Assembly: GCA_028736075.1 (NCBI GenBank)
Contig: CP117875.1
Location: 3,348,001 to 3,412,000 of the forward strand
From: Chryseobacterium sp. KACC 21268
Lineage (GTDB): Bacteria > Bacteroidota > Bacteroidia > Flavobacteriales > Weeksellaceae
Reading direction: 5' to 3'
DNA: 64,000 nucleotides
In this document: positions 60,381 to 64,000 of the stretch, in pieces
Layout of the letters: every line of letters begins with the position of its first letter
Numbering within the stretch: the stretch's first letter is position 1
The notes under the pieces: generated by a model
Told to the model about the DNA's origin: nothing
Databases searched by the model: none
The model's input: the letters and a program-made list of their open reading frames with translations, nothing else
Translations under genes and position numbers: made by a program

Positions 60381-60683
60381 ATGTTAGGCGAATTAGAAAA
60401 CAACTTTTCTGTTTTAGAAAAAAAGATCCTCAATCTTTACAAGAAGTTTAAGAATCTTTCGGAGAAACACGCAGAAACGTCTGATGAGCTACAAAAATTG
60501 AGGGAGGAGTACATGGAGGAGAAACGCAAAAACCAGATCTTAGCAGAAGAAAACAAAGAATTAAAACTTTATTCAGCAATATCCGGAAACGCAGAACACA
60601 ACCGACTGATGAAAAATCACATCAACAGATTGGTAAAAGAAATAGATATGTGCGTCTCTGAATTACAAAACACCGGCTTATAA
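60381..60683 (+). CDS. Small coiled-coil protein upstream of zapA
   Basis: A 100-residue, strongly charged protein that is almost wholly a heptad coiled coil (about 1-62, KKILNLYKKFKNLSEKHAET, EEYMEEKRKNQILAEENKEL), followed by a shorter helix ending in EIDMCVSELQNTG. No family recognised. Its start and stop sit tightly before zapA (2-bp gap), suggesting a partner in cell division. It resembles ZapB in size and form, but homology is not shown. Confidence 0.7.
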   Translation: MLGELENNFSVLEKKILNLYKKFKNLSEKHAETSDELQKLREEYMEEKRKNQILAEENKELKLYSAISGNAEHNRLMKNHINRLVKEIDMCVSELQNTGL

Positions 60684-60685
60684 CT

Positions 60686-60973
60686 ATGGATTTCAGAAGA
60701 ATAACTATAACTATTGCCGGAAGAAATTATCCGCTGAATGTCCCAGCAGCCGAGGAAGAAACCCTTCGGAAAGTTGGAAAGCAGATAGAAATGATGATAA
60801 AGGACTTCGAAGCCAGTTTCGATGTGAGGGACAAGCAGGATGCACTTGCTATGTGCGTTTTGAAACTCGGAACCAATGCAGAAGTTTATTCTTTAAATAA
60901 TGAGAAAAATATAAAAAATACAAACGAGCGCGTCACCAAGATCAACGCACTCCTTGAGCAATTGGAAAAGTAA
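60686..60973 (+). CDS. zapA: Cell division protein ZapA
   Basis: A 95-residue ZapA family protein that bundles FtsZ filaments. DFRRITITIAGRNYPLNVPA is the N-terminal globular part (ITIAG-x-x-Y-x-L), EEETLRKVGKQIEMMIKDFE follows, then a C-terminal coiled coil. Located in the classic zapA-6S RNA-rny context. Start ATG is 2 bp after the upstream stop. Confidence 0.88.
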   Translation: MDFRRITITIAGRNYPLNVPAAEEETLRKVGKQIEMMIKDFEASFDVRDKQDALAMCVLKLGTNAEVYSLNNEKNIKNTNERVTKINALLEQLEK

Positions 60974-60989
60974 ATTTTTTCAAATTACA

Positions 60990-61158
60990 AGCTGCCTACA
61001 ATAGTTCTAACACAAAGAAGTAAACTCAACAATTAAAAATTACCGGACGAAAGTTCATTCGATGGCGTGCTGCCTTGCGCAGATTACAGAGAATGAAAAT
61101 CAGTTCAAATCGTGTTTTTATGGAGTTTACTCTATATCTGAACTGTTGTAGGTTTTTT
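60990..61158 (+). ncRNA. 6S RNA (6S-Flavo type)
   Basis: The closing stem CCTACAATAGTTC (60995 on) pairs with GAACTGTTGTAGG (ending 61152), followed by a T-run. The interior holds GGCGTGCTGCCTTGCGCAG-like segments and AGTAAACTC paired with GAGTTTACT. Position between zapA and rny fits the 6S location. A search against the 6S-Flavo covariance model would settle it. It would bind housekeeping RNA polymerase. Confidence 0.75.
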
Positions 61159-61299
61159 TTATTTGTAAAATGTACATCGTAAAATGTATTAATGATAAAA
61201 AACTAATACCTAAAAAAAAAAGACATAAAAAGAACCATACAACGCAAGAATTGCTTTGTAAATTAAATTAAAAACAAAACTCAACATATATATAAATTT

Positions 61300-62871
61300 A
61301 TGGACACAATTACCATTATTATCGGTGTCGTTGCACTTATCGTAGGAGCGGTTGCAGGACTTTTCTTCGGAAAGAGTTCTTTGAACACAAAAGCGCAGTA
61401 CGTAGTAGAAGATGCTAAAAAGACAGCCGAAAACATTATAGAAAAAGCCAATGTACAAGCCGAAGCTGTAAAGAAAGAAAAACACCTGCAGGCTAAAGAA
61501 AAATTCCTTGAGCTAAAATCCCAACACGATGCGGACATCCAGTCGCGTGAAAGAAAAATGCAGGAAGCTGAAAAACGCACCAAGGATAAAGAAAACAAAT
61601 TGAATGACGAGCTTAGCAAAGCCGGAAAACTTGAAAAAGATCTTGAAAGACAGGTTGGCGACTACAACAAAAAACTGGAAGTTGTTCAGAAAAAACAACA
61701 AGATCTGGAAGTTGCAACCGCGCAAAAAGTAGAAATGCTGGAAAAAATCTCCAACTATTCTGCAGAAGAAGCTAAGACGGAATTGGTAGAATCTTTGAAA
61801 GCTGAAGCTAAAACCAAAGCATCGGCACACGTTCAAAGCATTATGGAGGAAGCGCAATTGAATGCGAAAAATGAAGCGAGAAAAATCATTATCCAGACAA
61901 TTCAACGAATTGGAACAGAGCAAGCGGTAGAAAACTCAGTTTCTGTATTTAATATCGAATCTGATGAGATCAAAGGTAGAATCATCGGGCGTGAAGGTAG
62001 AAACATCCGTGCGTTGGAAGCTGCAACAGGCGTAGAAATCATCGTTGATGATACGCCAGAAGCCATTCTTCTTTCTTGTTTTGATCCGGTGAGAAGAGAG
62101 ATTGCAAGATTGTCCCTTCACAGATTGGTGACCGATGGTAGAATTCACCCAGCGAGAATCGAGGAAGTGGTTGAAAAAACAAGAAAGCAAATCGAGGAAG
62201 AAATCATTGAAGTGGGTAAAAGAACGATCATTGATCTAGGCATCCACGGTCTTCACCCAGAATTGGTAAAAGTGGTTGGTAGAATGAAGTTCCGTTCTTC
62301 CTATGGACAGAATTTACTACAGCACTCCAGAGAAGTTGCCAACATCGCAGCAACGATGGCCGCAGAATTAGGATTAAATGTAAAACTTGCGAAACGTGCA
62401 GGTTTACTACACGATATCGGAAAAGTTCCAGAGCAGGAATCAGAATTGCCACACGCACTTCTTGGAATGCAATGGGCTGAGAAATACGGCGAAAATGCAG
62501 AAGTGATCAACGCTATTGGTGCTCACCACGACGAGATCGAAATGACTTCTCTCCTATCACCAATCATCCAAGTTGCCGACGCTATCTCCGGTGCAAGACC
62601 AGGCGCAAGAAGACAAGTTTTGGAATCTTACATCCAAAGGCTGAAAGATCTGGAAGCGGCTGCGTTAAGTTTCGACGGCGTTTCCAGCGCTTACGCAATC
62701 CAAGCGGGAAGAGAACTGAGAGTAATGGTAGAAAGTGGAAAAGTGAACGACGAAAATGCGCACCAACTGTCTTACGACATCTCTGAGAAGATTCAAAACG
62801 AATTGACTTACCCAGGACAAGTAAGAGTTACAGTAATTAGAGAAACAAGATCTGTGAATATCGCGAGATAA
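61300..62871 (+). CDS. rny: Ribonuclease Y
   Basis: A 523-residue membrane-anchored endoribonuclease that starts mRNA decay. One N-terminal helix (about 5-25) is followed by a long coiled coil (about 30-205), a KH domain ([20 protein letters not shown]), an HD domain ([14 protein letters not shown], with [10 protein letters not shown] after it) and the conserved C-terminal end [13 protein letters not shown]. Length fits the family. A strong terminator follows. Confidence 0.95.
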   Translation: MDTITIIIGVVALIVGAVAGLFFGKSSLNTKAQYVVEDAKKTAENIIEKANVQAEAVKKEKHLQAKEKFLELKSQHDADIQSRERKMQEAEKRTKDKENKLNDELSKAGKLEKDLERQVGDYNKKLEVVQKKQQDLEVATAQKVEMLEKISNYSAEEAKTELVESLKAEAKTKASAHVQSIMEEAQLNAKNEARKIIIQTIQRIGTEQAVENSVSVFNIESDEIKGRIIGREGRNIRALEAATGVEIIVDDTPEAILLSCFDPVRREIARLSLHRLVTDGRIHPARIEEVVEKTRKQIEEEIIEVGKRTIIDLGIHGLHPELVKVVGRMKFRSSYGQNLLQHSREVANIAATMAAELGLNVKLAKRAGLLHDIGKVPEQESELPHALLGMQWAEKYGENAEVINAIGAHHDEIEMTSLLSPIIQVADAISGARPGARRQVLESYIQRLKDLEAAALSFDGVSSAYAIQAGRELRVMVESGKVNDENAHQLSYDISEKIQNELTYPGQVRVTVIRETRSVNIAR

Positions 62872-62890
62872 TTTTCAGTTTGATATAAAA

Positions 62891-62928
62891 AATAAAGGCT
62901 TCCAGATTTTGGAAGCCTTTATTTTTTT
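62891..62928. terminator. Bidirectional terminator after rny
   Basis: Stem AATAAAGGCTTCCA/TGGAAGCCTTTATT with a short loop and T-run; about 60 bp from the convergent gamma-glutamyltransferase end. Confidence 0.85.
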
Positions 62929-62987
62929 ATAGTTTGGATAATTTATCTGAAACGATTAGGAACATTAATTTATACTTTAATAATTTC

Positions 62988-64000
62988 TTATTCTACTCCA
63001 ACGGAATCATCTCCTCTCCCATCTGCAACTGCGTGGACATTTTGATTATCATCAACAAGAATGATTTCTGTTTTTCCGATTTGCTTAATTTTCTCGAATT
63101 TGTAATTCTTTTTTTCAAGAGCTTTGATCGTAGTTTCCGGGAAGTTATATTCTATTTTTACAACTTCCGGAAGCCATTGGTGATGAAACTTCGGTGTATT
63201 GATTGAGAAATTGGCATTTTGATTAAAATCAATCACACCAACAATTGCCTGAAAAACTGAAGTCGGAATTGTAGTTCCACCGGGAGTGCCTACAACCATT
63301 CTTACTTTTCCATCTTTTAAAACTATTGTTGGCGTCATAGAAGATAGCATTCTTTTTCCGGGCTCAATTTTATTCGCTTCTCCACCCACTGCACCAAACA
63401 TATTTGGAACGCCCGGCTTTATGGAGAAATCGTCCATTTCGTTATTTAAGAAAAATCCTGCACCGGAAACAACTGTTTTGCTTCCGTAATAACCATTAAG
63501 TGTAGTGGTAATGGAAACCGCATTTCCAAACTTATCCAGAATTGAAATATGTGTGGTTTCTGTACTTTCTTTTGGCTGATTGACAATCTTTCCAACATCC
63601 TTACTCGGCGTCGCTAAATCCTGATTATAAGAACTCCAACGTTTTTTGAGATAATCATCAGAAATCAGCATTTGGGTTTTATCTTCTGTAAAATCAGGAT
63701 CACCCATATATTCTGCCCTGTCAGCATAAGCTCTTCTTTCAGCTTCTATCATAATCTGAACTGCCTCTGCAGAATTCTGCTGATATTTGGAAAGATCTTC
63801 ATAAGAAGCCAATTTGAGCATCTGAGCCAGCAAAGTTCCCCCGCTGGACGGCATTGGCATAGAAACAATCTGATTACCTTTATAATCGAACGTCAGTGCT
63901 TTTCTTTCTTTGGTTTTATACGCTTTAAGGTCTTTTGCCTGTATAATTCCGTTTCCAAGTTTCATTTCTGCGAGAATTAATTCTGCAGTTCTTCCTTCGT
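62988..64000 (-). CDS. Gamma-glutamyltransferase, 5' part outside window
   Basis: The reading frame stays open to base 64000 with TAELILAEMKLGNGIIQAKD, the usual mid-protein pattern, so the start and first part lie outside. Visible parts: the maturation site ESTETTHISILDKFGN (TTH, whose Thr becomes the nucleophile of the small subunit), GYYGSKTVVSGAGFFLNNEM, then LSSMTPTIVLKDGKV and GTPGGTTIPTSVFQ. The enzyme breaks glutathione or other gamma-glutamyl compounds, usually in the periplasm. The stop is TAG on the minus strand. Confidence 0.93.
   Translation of the reverse strand, partial: EGRTAELILAEMKLGNGIIQAKDLKAYKTKERKALTFDYKGNQIVSMPMPSSGGTLLAQMLKLASYEDLSKYQQNSAEAVQIMIEAERRAYADRAEYMGDPDFTEDKTQMLISDDYLKKRWSSYNQDLATPSKDVGKIVNQPKESTETTHISILDKFGNAVSITTTLNGYYGSKTVVSGAGFFLNNEMDDFSIKPGVPNMFGAVGGEANKIEPGKRMLSSMTPTIVLKDGKVRMVVGTPGGTTIPTSVFQAIVGVIDFNQNANFSINTPKFHHQWLPEVVKIEYNFPETTIKALEKKNYKFEKIKQIGKTEIILVDDNQNVHAVADGRGDDSVGVE

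Overview
The window is chromosomal DNA from a flavobacterium of the Bacteroidota, most like Chryseobacterium, Epilithonimonas and relatives. The grounds are gliding-motility genes gldB and gldC, a PorT-like type IX secretion protein, a TonB-dependent receptor with GH3 enzymes, menaquinone-type UbiE, a 6S RNA candidate between zapA and rny, TAnnTTTG promoter boxes, and AT-rich spacers full of short palindromic repeats. Genus is inferred, not tested.

Layout. 1-4 kb: rarA (5' end outside the window), a DedA protein, a 2-hydroxyacid dehydrogenase, a small acidic protein and a thioesterase. 4.1-4.7 kb: a DUF559 nuclease gene framed by palindromic units with a 21-bp inverted repeat at its ends. 4.8-7.2 kb: a small membrane protein overlapping urocanate hydratase. 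7.2-13.4 kb: accessory stretch with a 26-codon ORF coupled to an AT-rich membrane protein, a Rossmann protein, two secreted proteins, a DUF6119/TIGR04141-like protein, and a two-module array of 11-bp repeats upstream of it. 13.4-20.2 kb: DoxX-like protein, GapN-like dehydrogenase, LptF/LptG permease, divergent DapB-like protein, SemiSWEET and small unknowns. 20.5-24.5 kb: sorbosone-dehydrogenase-like lipoprotein, a PD-(D/E)XK nuclease-helicase and a small unknown, bracketed by near-identical terminator tails.

24.6-37.1 kb is the main catabolic locus. On the minus strand it holds a TonB receptor, a GH3 enzyme, an esterase, a nucleoside-hydrolase-like protein, a second GH3 enzyme and a FucP-type MFS transporter. 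On the plus strand, divergently, is a NUDIX-winged-helix regulator whose Nudix box has lost catalytic glutamates. A 29-bp perfect-arm palindrome lies between. The likely logic is uptake by the receptor, periplasmic deglycosylation and deacylation, sugar import by the MFS protein, and control by the regulator. No SusD is present, and the substrate is unknown.

37.1-54.3 kb: an HxlR/Old Yellow Enzyme pair with GTTAC half-sites between them, a gene-poor gap with two candidate small RNAs and tRNA-Ser(GGA), asparaginase, SerA-like dehydrogenase, HAD phosphatase, membrane unknowns, an APC permease, an NTR/TIMP-like protein, an HD hydrolase, prephenate dehydratase, an EEP protein, GNAT, a Cys/Met PLP enzyme, GldC and GldB. 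54.3-64 kb: a coupled GNAT-secreted protein-nadE run, ribD, ubiE-porT, a coiled-coil protein with zapA, 6S RNA, rny and a 5'-truncated gamma-glutamyltransferase.

Most of the window is ordinary core genome. The best candidates for something undescribed are the DUF559 palindromic module, the dispersed hairpin family whose copies show reciprocal base-pair changes, the iteron-like array next to the DUF6119-like gene, and the NUDIX-controlled locus that includes a nucleoside hydrolase.
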